64,000 nt of DNA from Pseudomonas lini (lineage in GTDB: Bacteria > Pseudomonadota > Gammaproteobacteria > Pseudomonadales > Pseudomonadaceae). The translations under genes and the position numbers were made by a program. The notes beneath the pieces are model-generated. The model was given only the letters and a program-made list of their open reading frames with translations, was not told the DNA's origin and searched no databases. Location: the NCBI RefSeq assembly GCF_001042905.1, contig NZ_JYLB01000002.1, forward strand, positions 620,001-684,000, written 5' to 3'. Shown piece by piece: positions 8,666 to 17,138 of the stretch; within the stretch, counting starts at the first letter, position 1, and every line of letters starts with the position of its first letter.

Positions 8666-9667
8666 ATGTTCAACGGTAAATCGATTTTCATCTCCGGCGG
8701 CACCGGCTCGTTCGGGCGCAACTTCATCCGCCGGCTGCTGGAGCAATACCAGCCCAAGCGTGTGGTGGTGTTTTCCCGCGATGAGCTCAAGCAGTACGAG
8801 ATGCAGCAGACGTTCAACGCGCCGTGCATGCGTTACTTCATTGGTGATGTGCGCGATGCCGATCGTTTGCGCCAGGCCATGCGCGGTATCGATTACGTGG
8901 TGCATGCCGCAGCCCTGAAACAAGTGCCGGCGGCGGAATACAACCCCACCGAATGCATTCGTACCAACGTCAACGGCGCGGAAAACATCATTGCCGCCGC
9001 CATCGATAACGGCGTGAAAAAAGTCGTCGCGCTGTCCACCGACAAGGCCGCCAGCCCGATCAACCTGTACGGCGCAACCAAGTTGCTGTCGGACAAACTG
9101 TTCGTGGCCGCCAACAACATTGCTGGCGAACAGCAGACCCGTTTTGCTGTGGTGCGCTACGGCAACGTCGCAGGCTCGCGCGGTTCGGTGGTGCCGTTCT
9201 TCAGCAAACTGATTGCCGAGGGCGCCAAAGAGTTGCCGATCACTGATGAGCGCATGACCCGATTCTGGATCACCCTCGATCACGGTGTGAAGTTTGTGCT
9301 CGACAGCTTCGCCCGCATGCACGGCGGTGAAGTGTTTGTGCCGAAGATCCCGTCGATTCGTATCGTCGATCTGGCGCAGGGCATGGCTGAGCATTTGCCG
9401 CATAAAAACGTCGGTATTCGTCCAGGGGAAAAGCTTCATGAACTGATGGTGCCGCTGGATGACGCGCGCATGACCCTGGAATTCGATGATCACTACACCA
9501 TTCAGCCGTCGATTCGTTTCACCAGCGTCGACGTGGATTTTGCCGTCGACAAACTGGGTGAGCAGGGCAGGCCGGTGAGCGAAGATTTCGAGTACCGCTC
9601 CGACACCAACCCGCACTTCCTGTCGGTCGGCCAGATTGCTGACCTGCACGCGGAGCTGTCGGCATGA
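8666..9667 (+). CDS. pseB: UDP-N-acetylglucosamine 4,6-dehydratase (inverting)
   Basis: First enzyme of pseudaminic acid synthesis: it dehydrates UDP-GlcNAc and inverts C5 to give a 4-keto-L-arabino sugar. The 333-residue SDR protein starts with the NADP site IFISGGTGSFGRNF and carries VVHAAALKQVPAAEYNP, then ALSTDKAASPINLYGATKL, in which the Lys of STDKA and the YGATK motif are diagnostic of the inverting PseB/FlaA1 class. A ribosome site (AAAAGGA) lies upstream. The stop overlaps the pseC start. The complete pse set follows in order, so the assignment is firm. Confidence 0.95.
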   Translation: MFNGKSIFISGGTGSFGRNFIRRLLEQYQPKRVVVFSRDELKQYEMQQTFNAPCMRYFIGDVRDADRLRQAMRGIDYVVHAAALKQVPAAEYNPTECIRTNVNGAENIIAAAIDNGVKKVVALSTDKAASPINLYGATKLLSDKLFVAANNIAGEQQTRFAVVRYGNVAGSRGSVVPFFSKLIAEGAKELPITDERMTRFWITLDHGVKFVLDSFARMHGGEVFVPKIPSIRIVDLAQGMAEHLPHKNVGIRPGEKLHELMVPLDDARMTLEFDDHYTIQPSIRFTSVDVDFAVDKLGEQGRPVSEDFEYRSDTNPHFLSVGQIADLHAELSA

Positions 9668-10827
9668 TTCCCTACGGTCGGCAAAGCCTCGATCAGGAAG
9701 ACATCGACGCGGTGGTTGCCGTGTTGCAGTCCGACTGGCTGACGCAAGGGCCGACCATCGAACGTTTCGAACAGGCCATGGCTGAGCGCTGCCAGGCCGA
9801 TTTCGCGGTGGCGGTGTGCAATGCCACGGCGGCGTTGCACATCGCGTGTCTGGCGGCGGGACTCGGGCCAGGCGATCGATTGTGGACCACGCCGAACACC
9901 TTTCTGGCCTCGGCCAACTGCGGTCGCTACTGCGGCGCCGAGGTCGATTTCGTCGACATCGATCCGCTGACCTGGAACCTCGACGCCTACACCTTGGCGT
10001 CGAAGCTTGAGATTGCCGAGCGCGACGGCAAACTGCCGAAAGTGCTGGTGGCGGTGGCGTTCTCCGGGCAGAGCTGCGATATGCGCATGATCGCCGAGCT
10101 GGCCGAGCGCTATGGTTTCACCGTGATCGAGGATGCCTCCCATGCGGTCGGGGCGTCCTATGCCGGGCGACCGGTAGGGTGCGGCGAATTCGCGGCAATG
10201 ACGGTGTTCAGTTTTCACCCGGTGAAGATCATCACCAGCGCCGAAGGCGGCATGGTGCTGACCAATCGCCCGGAACTGGCCGAGCGCTTGCAGCGCCTGC
10301 GTAGCCACGGCATGACCCGTGACCCTGCGCAGATGACTGAACCCAGTCACGGCCCCTGGTACTACCAGCAAGTGGAACTGGGCTTCAATTACCGGATCAC
10401 CGACTTGCAAGCGGCCCTCGGTCTGTCACAGCTGAACAAGCTCGATGGTTTTATCGAACGTCGGCGTGAGCTGGCGGCGCGTTATGAGCGGTTGCTGGCG
10501 TACTTGCCGCTGACCTTGCCCAGCGCGCAGCCGGAGGCCGAGTCGGCGTGGCATCTGTACGTGGTGCGCTTGCAGACGGAGCGGATCAACCTCAGCCATC
10601 GACAGGTGTTCGAAGGCTTGCGAGCGGCTGGTGTCGGTGTGAACTTGCACTATATTCCACTGCACTTGCAGCCGTACTATCGCGACCGGGGTTTTGCCGA
10701 GGGTGATTTCCCCCAGGCCGAACGTTATTACGCCGAGGCCATCAGCCTGCCGCTGTTTCCTCTGCTGAGTGATGAACAACAGGATTATGTGGTCGAGCAA
10801 TTACGACGACTGATCCTTGAGGAGTAG
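9664..10827 (+). CDS. pseC: UDP-4-amino-4,6-dideoxy-N-acetyl-beta-L-altrosamine transaminase
   Basis: PLP aminotransferase of 387 residues that aminates C4 of the PseB product. Motifs: VAVCNATAALHIACLAAGLGPGD, VAFSGQSCDM, VIEDASHAVGASY and FSFHPVKIITSAEGG, where the Lys forms the Schiff base. HPVKxITxxEGG is the PseC-type version of this motif, unlike the HGTKTMTTGEGG in the aminotransferase of the first operon. ATG 9664 overlaps the pseB stop. The first residues IPYGRQSLDQEDIDAV are also typical of PseC. Confidence 0.95.
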   Translation: MIPYGRQSLDQEDIDAVVAVLQSDWLTQGPTIERFEQAMAERCQADFAVAVCNATAALHIACLAAGLGPGDRLWTTPNTFLASANCGRYCGAEVDFVDIDPLTWNLDAYTLASKLEIAERDGKLPKVLVAVAFSGQSCDMRMIAELAERYGFTVIEDASHAVGASYAGRPVGCGEFAAMTVFSFHPVKIITSAEGGMVLTNRPELAERLQRLRSHGMTRDPAQMTEPSHGPWYYQQVELGFNYRITDLQAALGLSQLNKLDGFIERRRELAARYERLLAYLPLTLPSAQPEAESAWHLYVVRLQTERINLSHRQVFEGLRAAGVGVNLHYIPLHLQPYYRDRGFAEGDFPQAERYYAEAISLPLFPLLSDEQQDYVVEQLRRLILEE

Positions 10828-10833
10828 TGACTC

Positions 10834-11529
10834 TTGAGCTGCGTTGCGATCATTCCGGCCCGCGGGGGCAGCAAGCGAATCCCGCGCAAGAACCTCAAGC
10901 CATTCGATGGCGTGCCGATGATCGTCCGTTCGATTCGCACGGCGCTGGAGTCGAATCTGTTCGACCAGGTGATCGTCAGCACCGACGATGAAGAGATCGC
11001 CGAGGTCGCACGGGCCGGTGGGGCTCAAGTGCCGTTCATGCGGCCTGCGGCGCTTGCCGACGATTTCACCGGGACCGCCGCGGTGATCGTGCATGCCTTG
11101 AAGCAATTGCCGCCGTTCGACTATGCGTGCTGCGTCTACGCGACGGCGCCCCTGTTGCAGGCGCATTATCTGCGTCAGGGGCATGAATTGCTGGTGCAGC
11201 ATCCGGACAAGTCTTTTGCGTTTTCAGTCACCGGTTTTGGCTTCCCGGTACAACGGGCCTTGACCCTCGACGAGCAGGGCGCCTTGACCTCGCTCTACCC
11301 GGAATTTCGCGAGACCCGTTCCCAGGACTTGCCCGAAGCTTTTCAAGATGCCGGTCAGTTCTATTGGGGGCGCAGCGAGGCCTGGTTGCGTGGCGATGTA
11401 CTGTTCTCGCCGGCAAGCCTGCCGGTGATTCTGCCGCGGCACCTGGTGCAGGACATCGACACGCTTGAGGACTGGACGCGTGCCGAATACCTTTACGCCG
11501 CCTTGAAGGCCGGTGGTGAGTTGCAATGA
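10834..11529 (+). CDS. pseF: Pseudaminic acid cytidylyltransferase
   Basis: Activates pseudaminic acid with CTP to give CMP-Pse, the glycosyltransferase donor. The 231-residue protein belongs to the CMP-sialic-acid synthetase family and shows the nucleotide-binding start VAIIPARGGSKRIPRKNLK, then VIVSTDDEEIAEVA and DIDTLEDW near the C terminus. The start is a TTG at 10834, chosen because AGGAG lies nine bases upstream and the conserved IPARGGSKRIP begins just inside. It follows pseC by only six bases and its stop overlaps pseG. Confidence 0.93.
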   Translation: MSCVAIIPARGGSKRIPRKNLKPFDGVPMIVRSIRTALESNLFDQVIVSTDDEEIAEVARAGGAQVPFMRPAALADDFTGTAAVIVHALKQLPPFDYACCVYATAPLLQAHYLRQGHELLVQHPDKSFAFSVTGFGFPVQRALTLDEQGALTSLYPEFRETRSQDLPEAFQDAGQFYWGRSEAWLRGDVLFSPASLPVILPRHLVQDIDTLEDWTRAEYLYAALKAGGELQ

Positions 11530-13025
11530 GAGTGCTGATCCGCGTCGACGCGTCGTCGCTCATCGGCATTGGCCATATCGCCCGTTGCCTGACCCTGGCC
11601 AAGGTATTGCGCAAGCAGGGTGCGCACGTTGCTTTTGCGTGTCGTCTGTTGCCGGGGCATCGGCTGGACAGGCTGCGGGCCGACGGCTTCGAGACCTTCG
11701 CGCTGCCGGAGCGCTACCCCGGTGAAGACCCGCAGCAGGCCATCGAGTCGATGCTGCCGTGGGAGGCGGATATTGCGGCGCTGGGGCAAGCTTTGGAAAG
11801 TCATCCGGCTTTCGACTGGATCATCGCCGACCACTATGGTCTCGATCATCACTGGCAGACCGCCGCGCGCCGCTGGGCTCCAAGAATCGCGGCGGTGGAC
11901 GATTTGGCCACTCGGCAATACAGCGTCGATCTGCTGCTCAATCAAAATCTGTCGGGCACGCCAGAGGCTTATGCCTCACTGCTGACGCCCGATTGCCAGA
12001 CCTTGCTCGGCCCACGTTTTGCGATGCTGCGCGATGAGTTCTGTTGCCCGGCGATCGAGGTCAAGCCTCGAGCCAGGCGAGTACTGGTGAACTTCGGCGG
12101 CTTCGATGCGGCCATGCAGACCCACCACGCGATGTTGGCGTTGGCGGATTTCCATGATCTCGAGATCGATTTCGTGGCAGGTGCCGACAATCCTGCCTGG
12201 GAGCAGATGCAGAGTTTGGCGGAGTATCGTCCGAACTGGCGCCTGCACAGTTTTGTCTGCGACTTCTACCGGTTGATGAGCGAGGTCGACCTGTTCATCG
12301 GTGCCGGTGGCGGTACCAGTTGGGAGCGGGCGGCCATGGGGTTGCCGACGATCTGCATTGCGGTCTCGAATAACCAGCAGGCCAATGGCGAGGTCATGGC
12401 AGCCTCGGGGGCTCATGTGTTTATGGGGAATCGCGAGCAGGTCAGCGTCGAGCAGTTGCGCCAGGCCATCGGTTTTATCGTGGGCAATCAGGGGATTCGT
12501 CAGAGTCTGGCCGAACGTTCGCGGCAATTGGTCGATGGCCGTGGGGCGCAGCGGGTGGCGGCAGCGCTGGCGGGGGCGGTGTTGCAGGTTCGTCAGGCCA
12601 CTCAGGACGATGCGCAATTGTTGTTCGACGGGCGCAATGCCGAGGCGGTACGGCGCTGGTCGCTGGACACGCACGTCATCGACTGGCAACGGCATCAGGC
12701 CTGGCTGGCCGCGAGCCTGAGCAACCCGCAGCGGTTGCTGTTGATCGCCGAGGCGGATGATGGCCCGGTCGGTGTGCTGCGTTATGACCTCGACGATGCT
12801 CGGGCCGAAGTCTCGATTTATCTGTTCGAAGGCCGATTTGGCCTGGGCTGGGGCAGGGCGCTGCTGGCGCGGGGCGAAGCCTTCGTCACGGCTCATTGGC
12901 CGTCACTGCAAGCCATCACCGCTCAGGTGCTGCCGGCCAACCAGGCGTCGCTGAAAGTTTTCCGTGAGGCAGGTTTCACTCAGAGTGCTTGTTCGTTCAC
13001 ACGCGTCTTAAAGGATCACCCATGA
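11526..13025 (+). CDS. pseG: PseG-PseH fusion: UDP-sugar hydrolase plus GNAT N-acetyltransferase
   Basis: The first about 345 residues are PseG, which removes UDP from UDP-2,4-diacetamido-2,4,6-trideoxy-L-altrose: RVDASSLIGIGHIARCLTLA, FDWIIADHYGLDHHWQ and FIGAGGGTSWERAAMGLPTI are typical of this MurG-like fold. The last about 145 residues are a GNAT domain (LQVRQATQDDAQLLFDGRN through ANQASLKVFREAGF), matching PseH, which acetylates the C4 amine before PseG acts. At 499 residues it is clearly longer than stand-alone PseG. No separate pseH is visible in the window, so the fused domain probably supplies that step. The ATG overlaps the pseF stop. Confidence 0.9.
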   Translation: MRVLIRVDASSLIGIGHIARCLTLAKVLRKQGAHVAFACRLLPGHRLDRLRADGFETFALPERYPGEDPQQAIESMLPWEADIAALGQALESHPAFDWIIADHYGLDHHWQTAARRWAPRIAAVDDLATRQYSVDLLLNQNLSGTPEAYASLLTPDCQTLLGPRFAMLRDEFCCPAIEVKPRARRVLVNFGGFDAAMQTHHAMLALADFHDLEIDFVAGADNPAWEQMQSLAEYRPNWRLHSFVCDFYRLMSEVDLFIGAGGGTSWERAAMGLPTICIAVSNNQQANGEVMAASGAHVFMGNREQVSVEQLRQAIGFIVGNQGIRQSLAERSRQLVDGRGAQRVAAALAGAVLQVRQATQDDAQLLFDGRNAEAVRRWSLDTHVIDWQRHQAWLAASLSNPQRLLLIAEADDGPVGVLRYDLDDARAEVSIYLFEGRFGLGWGRALLARGEAFVTAHWPSLQAITAQVLPANQASLKVFREAGFTQSACSFTRVLKDHP

Positions 13026-14074
13026 CCAGTTTCAAGATCGGCAACCGCTCGATCGGTGCCGATGCGCCGCCGTTCATCATTGCCGAGATGAGCGGCAACC
13101 ATAACCAGTCGCTGGACATGGCGCTGCAAATCGTCGAAGCCGCGGCCAAGGCCGGCGCGCACGCCTTGAAGCTGCAAACCTATACCGCCGAGACCATGAC
13201 CCTGGACCTGTCCGAAGGCGAGTTCTTCATCAAGGACCCCAACAGCCTGTGGGCCGGTTCGTCGCTATACGCGCTGTACGAGAAGGCCCATACGCCGTGG
13301 GAATGGCACGCGCCGATCTTCGCCCGGGCCAAAGAGCTGGGTATGCTGGCGTTCTCCACACCGTTCGATGACACGGCGGTGGACTTCCTCGAAAGCCTGG
13401 ACGTGCCGGCCTACAAGATCGCCAGTTTCGAGAACACCGATCTGCCGTTGATCCGGCGAGTCGCCGCCACCGGCAAGCCGCTGATCATCTCCACCGGCAT
13501 GGCCAGCATCGCCGAGCTCGATGAAACCGTGTGCGCCGCCCGTGGGGCCGGTTGCAAGGACCTGGTGTTGCTCAAGTGCACCAGCACCTACCCGGCGACG
13601 CCAGCCAACAGTAATGTGCGCACCATCCCTCATCTGCGCGAGTTATTTGGCTGTGAAGTCGGTTTGTCCGATCATTCGATGGGCGTCGGCGTGTCCGTCG
13701 CCGCGGTAGCGCTGGGGGCGACGGTGGTGGAAAAACACTTCACCCTTGACCGTGCCGCCGGTGGCGTGGACGCCAGTTTCTCCTTGGAACCAGCCGAACT
13801 CGCCAGCCTGGTGATCGAAACCGAACGCGCCTGGCAGGCGATGGGCCAGGTGCATTACGGCGTGACCGAGGCCGAGCGCAAGTCGCTGGTATACCGCCGT
13901 TCGCTGTACGTCACTCAGGACATGGCCGCCGGTGAGCCTTTCACCGTCGCCAATCTGCGGGCCATCCGTCCTGGCCTGGGGCTGGCCCCCAAACACGCTG
14001 AAACCCTTCTGGGCCGCCGCGCCCGCCAAGCCATCAAGCGCGGGACGCCGCTGGACTGGTCGCTGGTCGAATAA
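13022..14074 (+). CDS. pseI: Pseudaminic acid synthase
   Basis: Condenses phosphoenolpyruvate with the C6 sugar released by PseG to make pseudaminic acid. The 350-residue protein has a NeuB TIM-barrel domain (FIIAEMSGNHNQSLDMALQI, MLAFSTPFDDTAVDFLE, YKIASFENTDLPLI, LLKCTSTYPA, GLSDHSMG, VEKHFTLDRAAGGVDASFSL) and a C-terminal SAF/antifreeze-like domain (AIRPGLGLAPKHAETLLGRR). ATG 13022 overlaps the preceding stop (ATGA); an upstream frame from 12989 is not needed. It closes the pse operon. Confidence 0.95.
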   Translation: MTSFKIGNRSIGADAPPFIIAEMSGNHNQSLDMALQIVEAAAKAGAHALKLQTYTAETMTLDLSEGEFFIKDPNSLWAGSSLYALYEKAHTPWEWHAPIFARAKELGMLAFSTPFDDTAVDFLESLDVPAYKIASFENTDLPLIRRVAATGKPLIISTGMASIAELDETVCAARGAGCKDLVLLKCTSTYPATPANSNVRTIPHLRELFGCEVGLSDHSMGVGVSVAAVALGATVVEKHFTLDRAAGGVDASFSLEPAELASLVIETERAWQAMGQVHYGVTEAERKSLVYRRSLYVTQDMAAGEPFTVANLRAIRPGLGLAPKHAETLLGRRARQAIKRGTPLDWSLVE

Positions 14075-14303
14075 CCCATTGCGGGGCTGATTCGGCAAAA
14101 TAGCGTGACCTGCGAGTCATAACGCGCATCTTCACTGTATTGTATAAAAAGGGAAGATGGCGCCTGGACTGTTTTTAGCCCAGTGATGGCCTTTTATTCT
14201 TCCCGCTGTCACCCCGTTGAGGGCGACGTTACTTGTTGTTTGTCGGCGCCCCTCGAATCCTTGCGAGCGGTGGTATTGGGCTGTTTATTATTGGGAAGCC
14301 GTA

Positions 14304-15230
14304 ATGATTGGCATAAAGAGCATTGCGAGCTACGTTCCTGTAGCCGGCGTGGACAATTACGCACAAGGTGCAAAATTCGAAAAGGATGAAGAATTCATCC
14401 TGGGCAAAATCGGTTCGGCCTTCCTGCCGCGCAAAGATGCAGGGCAAGAAACTTCGGACCTGTGTGTCGAAGCAGTCAACGCGCTGTTCGCCAACAATCC
14501 CGAATTGAAGCGTGAAGCCATCGACGTGCTGATCGTCGTTACCCAGAATGGTGACGAAGAAGGTCTGCCGCACACCGCCGCCATTGTTCAGGACAAACTG
14601 GGCCTGCCCACGACCGTGGCTGCGTTCGATATTTCCCTGGGCTGCTCCGGTTACGTCTACGGCATCTACGCCATCAAGGGTTTCATGGAAGCTGCTGGCC
14701 TGAAGAATGGCTTGCTGGTGACCGCTGATCCGTACTCCAAGATCGTCGACCCGGAAGACCGCAACACCACCATGCTCTTCGGCGATGCCGCCACTGCCAC
14801 CTGGATGGGCGAAGATGCACCATGGCAGCTGGGCAAGGCCAAGTTCGGCACTGACGGTTCCGGCGCGCCGCACCTGAAGGTTTCCGACGGGGTGTTCTTC
14901 ATGAACGGCCGTCAGGTCTTCAACTTCGCGCTGCTCAAAGTGCCAGCGCATTTGCACGAGCTGCTGGGCGACTCCGGCCTGACGGCTGACGATATCGACG
15001 CCTTCTGCATTCACCAGGGCAGCGCGGCAATTGTCGACGCCGTGGCGCGGCGTTTCGAGGGCGAGCCTGAGAAGTTCATCAAGGACATGGTCGAGACCGG
15101 TAATACCGTGTCGTCGAGCATTCCGCTGCTGCTGGAAAAACACGTGCTGGACTCGAAGTGGAAGCGCGTGGCGCTGAGTGGTTTCGGTGTTGGTTTGTCT
15201 TGGGGGTCGGCGATCATTTATCGCCCTTGA
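14304..15230 (+). CDS. 3-oxoacyl-ACP synthase III (FabH-like) in the flagellin glycosylation island
   Basis: A 308-residue thiolase-fold condensing enzyme. The Cys-His-Asn triad is visible: C114 in DISLGCSGYVYG, H237 in FCIHQGSAAIVDA and N267 in METGNTVSSSIP. It is not in a fatty acid operon; it lies alone between pseI and the Maf gene, with a bidirectional terminator just downstream. In P. syringae a KAS III gene beside fgt1/fgt2 is needed for the acyl decoration of the flagellin glycan, so a role in making the acyl chain for the glycan is a reasonable inference. ATG 14304 begins the conserved IGIKSIASYVP; the longer frame from 14217 adds unrelated residues. An AT-rich stretch near 14140 (TATAAAA) could hold its promoter. 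Confidence 0.88.
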   Translation: MIGIKSIASYVPVAGVDNYAQGAKFEKDEEFILGKIGSAFLPRKDAGQETSDLCVEAVNALFANNPELKREAIDVLIVVTQNGDEEGLPHTAAIVQDKLGLPTTVAAFDISLGCSGYVYGIYAIKGFMEAAGLKNGLLVTADPYSKIVDPEDRNTTMLFGDAATATWMGEDAPWQLGKAKFGTDGSGAPHLKVSDGVFFMNGRQVFNFALLKVPAHLHELLGDSGLTADDIDAFCIHQGSAAIVDAVARRFEGEPEKFIKDMVETGNTVSSSIPLLLEKHVLDSKWKRVALSGFGVGLSWGSAIIYRP

Positions 15231-15268
15231 ATCTCGGCTCTTTAGTCAAAGAAAGCCAGGCAAAAAAA

Positions 15269-15303
15269 AGCGTTCAAGGTGTAACCTTGAACGCTATTTT
15301 TTT
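15269..15303. terminator. Bidirectional intrinsic terminator after the KAS III gene
   Basis: An 11-base perfect stem (AGCGTTCAAGG at 15269-15279, CCTTGAACGCT at 15285-15295) with a 5-base loop is followed by a run of T residues and preceded by a run of A residues. It can therefore stop transcription on either strand and separates the KAS III gene from the Maf gene. Confidence 0.92.
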
Positions 15304-15326
15304 GCCCGAATGAAAAGCGAGGCTCC

Positions 15327-16619
15327 ATGAGCGAGTTCTTTGAGCGCAACGTCGAGGTCATCCAGCAACGCTGGCCGGCGTTGGCTGTGCGCTTGCTGGT
15401 TGAAGACGCGAGCCTGTTGCAGGCCGATCTGGTCGAAGGCCTGGGCTCGACGTTGAGCATCAATGGCATCCAGCTGACCAGTCGTCATGACCGCACCCGC
15501 GAAGCCAGGCTTCAAGCCGACAGCCTGCCCATCGACAGCCCGGTGGTGCATGCCTACGGCACCGGGCTTGGCGATCTGCAGATAGAGCTACTGCAGCGCG
15601 CCGGGCTTGAGCGTTTATACGTACATATCCTCAACGGCGCGGTGTTTGCGCTGGTGCTGCAACTGCTCGATCAACAGCAGTGGCTCAGCGATCCGCGAGT
15701 CGAGCTGTTGTATGCCGGCGATCTTACGGAAATAAAGCTGCCGTATTTCGCCTTGCCGTCGGAACTGGTCCTGGCCGATGACTTCAATGCGAAGATCCGC
15801 GATCGCTTGATCAGCGAAACTCACCTGACCTTCAATAATCGCGAGTTCGACCCGCAGTCGCCCGAGATTATAGAGTGCTTACAGGCCAGTCTTTCTCGGG
15901 TGCAGACCGATCATGACGTGGCCGAGTTGTTCGGCTCCCGCCCGGGTCGGGAGGTGTTTGTCATCGCCACCGGTCCAAGCCTGGAACAGCATTTCGACAC
16001 TTTGCGCGCGATTCGCAATCAAGCTGAGCGGCCGTTGTTCATCTGCGTCGATACAGCCTATCGCCCGTTGCTCGCGCACGGCATCCGCCCCGACGTGGTG
16101 GTCAGCATTGACCAGCGGATCTCGGCCCGGCACCTGCCGCCTGAAGGCACGACCGACATCACGCTGGTGTACATGCCGATGCTCGATCCGCTGGTGCTCG
16201 AGGCTTGGCAGGGGCCGCGATATGCCGGTTACTCCGCCAGCCCGATCTACCAGCAATTGCGTGCGCAATTACCCAGGGGAGAGCTGTATGTCGGCGGCAG
16301 CGTGATTCATCCAGCGGCAGACCTGGCGGTAAAAATGGGCGCAGCGCAGATCACGTTGTTCGGTGCCGACTTCGCCTTCCCCGGCGACAAGACTCACGCG
16401 GGTTGGAACGATGGCGATCTGGGGCCGCAACTGGGGGCCGCCAAACACTGGGTGCTCGATGGTCATGGCCAGCGGATCAAAACCCAGCTCAATTTCCGCA
16501 GCTACCTGTGTGAGCTGGAGCGCTTTATCGCGGGCCATCCTCAGGTGCGCTTCTATAACAGTAGTCGGGCAGGGGCGATGATCGCCGGCACGGTTTTTCA
16601 TCCGGAGTTTGCGTCATGA
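15327..16619 (+). CDS. Motility accessory factor (Maf, DUF115/MptE-like) family protein
   Basis: A 430-residue protein of the Maf/MAF_flag10 (DUF115) family. The core at about residues 205-350 has VFVIATGPSLEQHFDTL, ICVDTAYRPLLAHGIRPDVVVSIDQR and LFGADFAFPGDKTHAG, the family pattern. Maf proteins are associated with flagellin glycosylation, and members are thought to transfer nonulosonic acids such as pseudaminic or legionaminic acid to flagellin Ser/Thr. That fits the pse operon just upstream and fliC just downstream. It starts after the terminator and overlaps the small gene that follows. Confidence 0.85.
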   Translation: MSEFFERNVEVIQQRWPALAVRLLVEDASLLQADLVEGLGSTLSINGIQLTSRHDRTREARLQADSLPIDSPVVHAYGTGLGDLQIELLQRAGLERLYVHILNGAVFALVLQLLDQQQWLSDPRVELLYAGDLTEIKLPYFALPSELVLADDFNAKIRDRLISETHLTFNNREFDPQSPEIIECLQASLSRVQTDHDVAELFGSRPGREVFVIATGPSLEQHFDTLRAIRNQAERPLFICVDTAYRPLLAHGIRPDVVVSIDQRISARHLPPEGTTDITLVYMPMLDPLVLEAWQGPRYAGYSASPIYQQLRAQLPRGELYVGGSVIHPAADLAVKMGAAQITLFGADFAFPGDKTHAGWNDGDLGPQLGAAKHWVLDGHGQRIKTQLNFRSYLCELERFIAGHPQVRFYNSSRAGAMIAGTVFHPEFAS

Positions 16620-16885
16620 GCGGGTTTGAGTCCTTCGTCGTCGACGCGCAGCAATGCGCTGCACTGTTCCGTCTGGGGCGTGATGTAGAAGCCGGGCTGG
16701 CAATGATCGAGCTGATAGGTGCGCTGCACCCGAGGCTGGATTCGACGCCGCACGAGTCTCAACAGCAGTGGGCATTTCTGCTCGGCGAAATGTTCGCGTG
16801 TCAGGAGGCGCAGAACTGGCTCGCCTTGGCGGATTATCTGGAATATGAACTGGTCGAGATACTGACCGCCAGCCTGTCCGTTTAA
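16616..16885 (+). CDS. Small conserved-looking protein of unknown function downstream of maf
   Basis: An 89-residue acidic, helix-rich protein (MSGFESFVVDAQQCAALF ... WLALADYLEYELVEILTAS). Its ATG overlaps the maf stop (ATGA), which implies co-translation. I do not recognise a domain. Its small size, high Leu/Ala/Glu content and coupling to a flagellin-modifying enzyme would suit a chaperone or partner of the Maf protein, but nothing in the sequence proves it. Confidence 0.65.
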   Translation: MSGFESFVVDAQQCAALFRLGRDVEAGLAMIELIGALHPRLDSTPHESQQQWAFLLGEMFACQEAQNWLALADYLEYELVEILTASLSV

Positions 16886-16899
16886 GCAATTTCCCTTCT

Positions 16900-16936
16900 G
16901 CCGGTGCAGGCGAGCCCTCGCCAATCTGTCACCGGC
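16900..16936. repeat. Nested inverted repeat between the small gene and fliC
   Basis: Outer arms GCCGGTG (16900-16906) and CACCGGC (16930-16936) enclose inner arms GGCGAG (16909-16914) and CTCGCC (16917-16922). No clear T-run follows, so this is either a weak terminator for the Maf transcript or a short dispersed palindrome. Confidence 0.5.
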
Positions 16937-17031
16937 ATTCCCCTGGCGTCATTTTTTCGCTATTGGAGCGCCGCCAAACCCTTGATTTACGGGGGGTGGC
17001 AACGTGATGGCAAATATTTTTGATAATCCCC

Positions 17032-17058
17032 TAAAGCAAGTTGCATTACCGACGATAA
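17032..17058 (+). promoter_or_regulatory. Sigma-28 (FliA) promoter of fliC
   Basis: TAAA at 17032-17035, a 15-base spacer, then GACGATAA at 17051-17058. The consensus is TAAA-N15-GCCGATAA, so only one base of the -10 differs. Transcription would start near 17065, giving a leader of about 74 bases before fliC. Confidence 0.9.
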
Positions 17059-17138
17059 CTATTACGAAGGTTCTCTAGGCCATACCCGGCGGTTGCCAGG
17101 GCCGGAAGCCGCAGTACCCAACCAACGAGGAATTCGTC

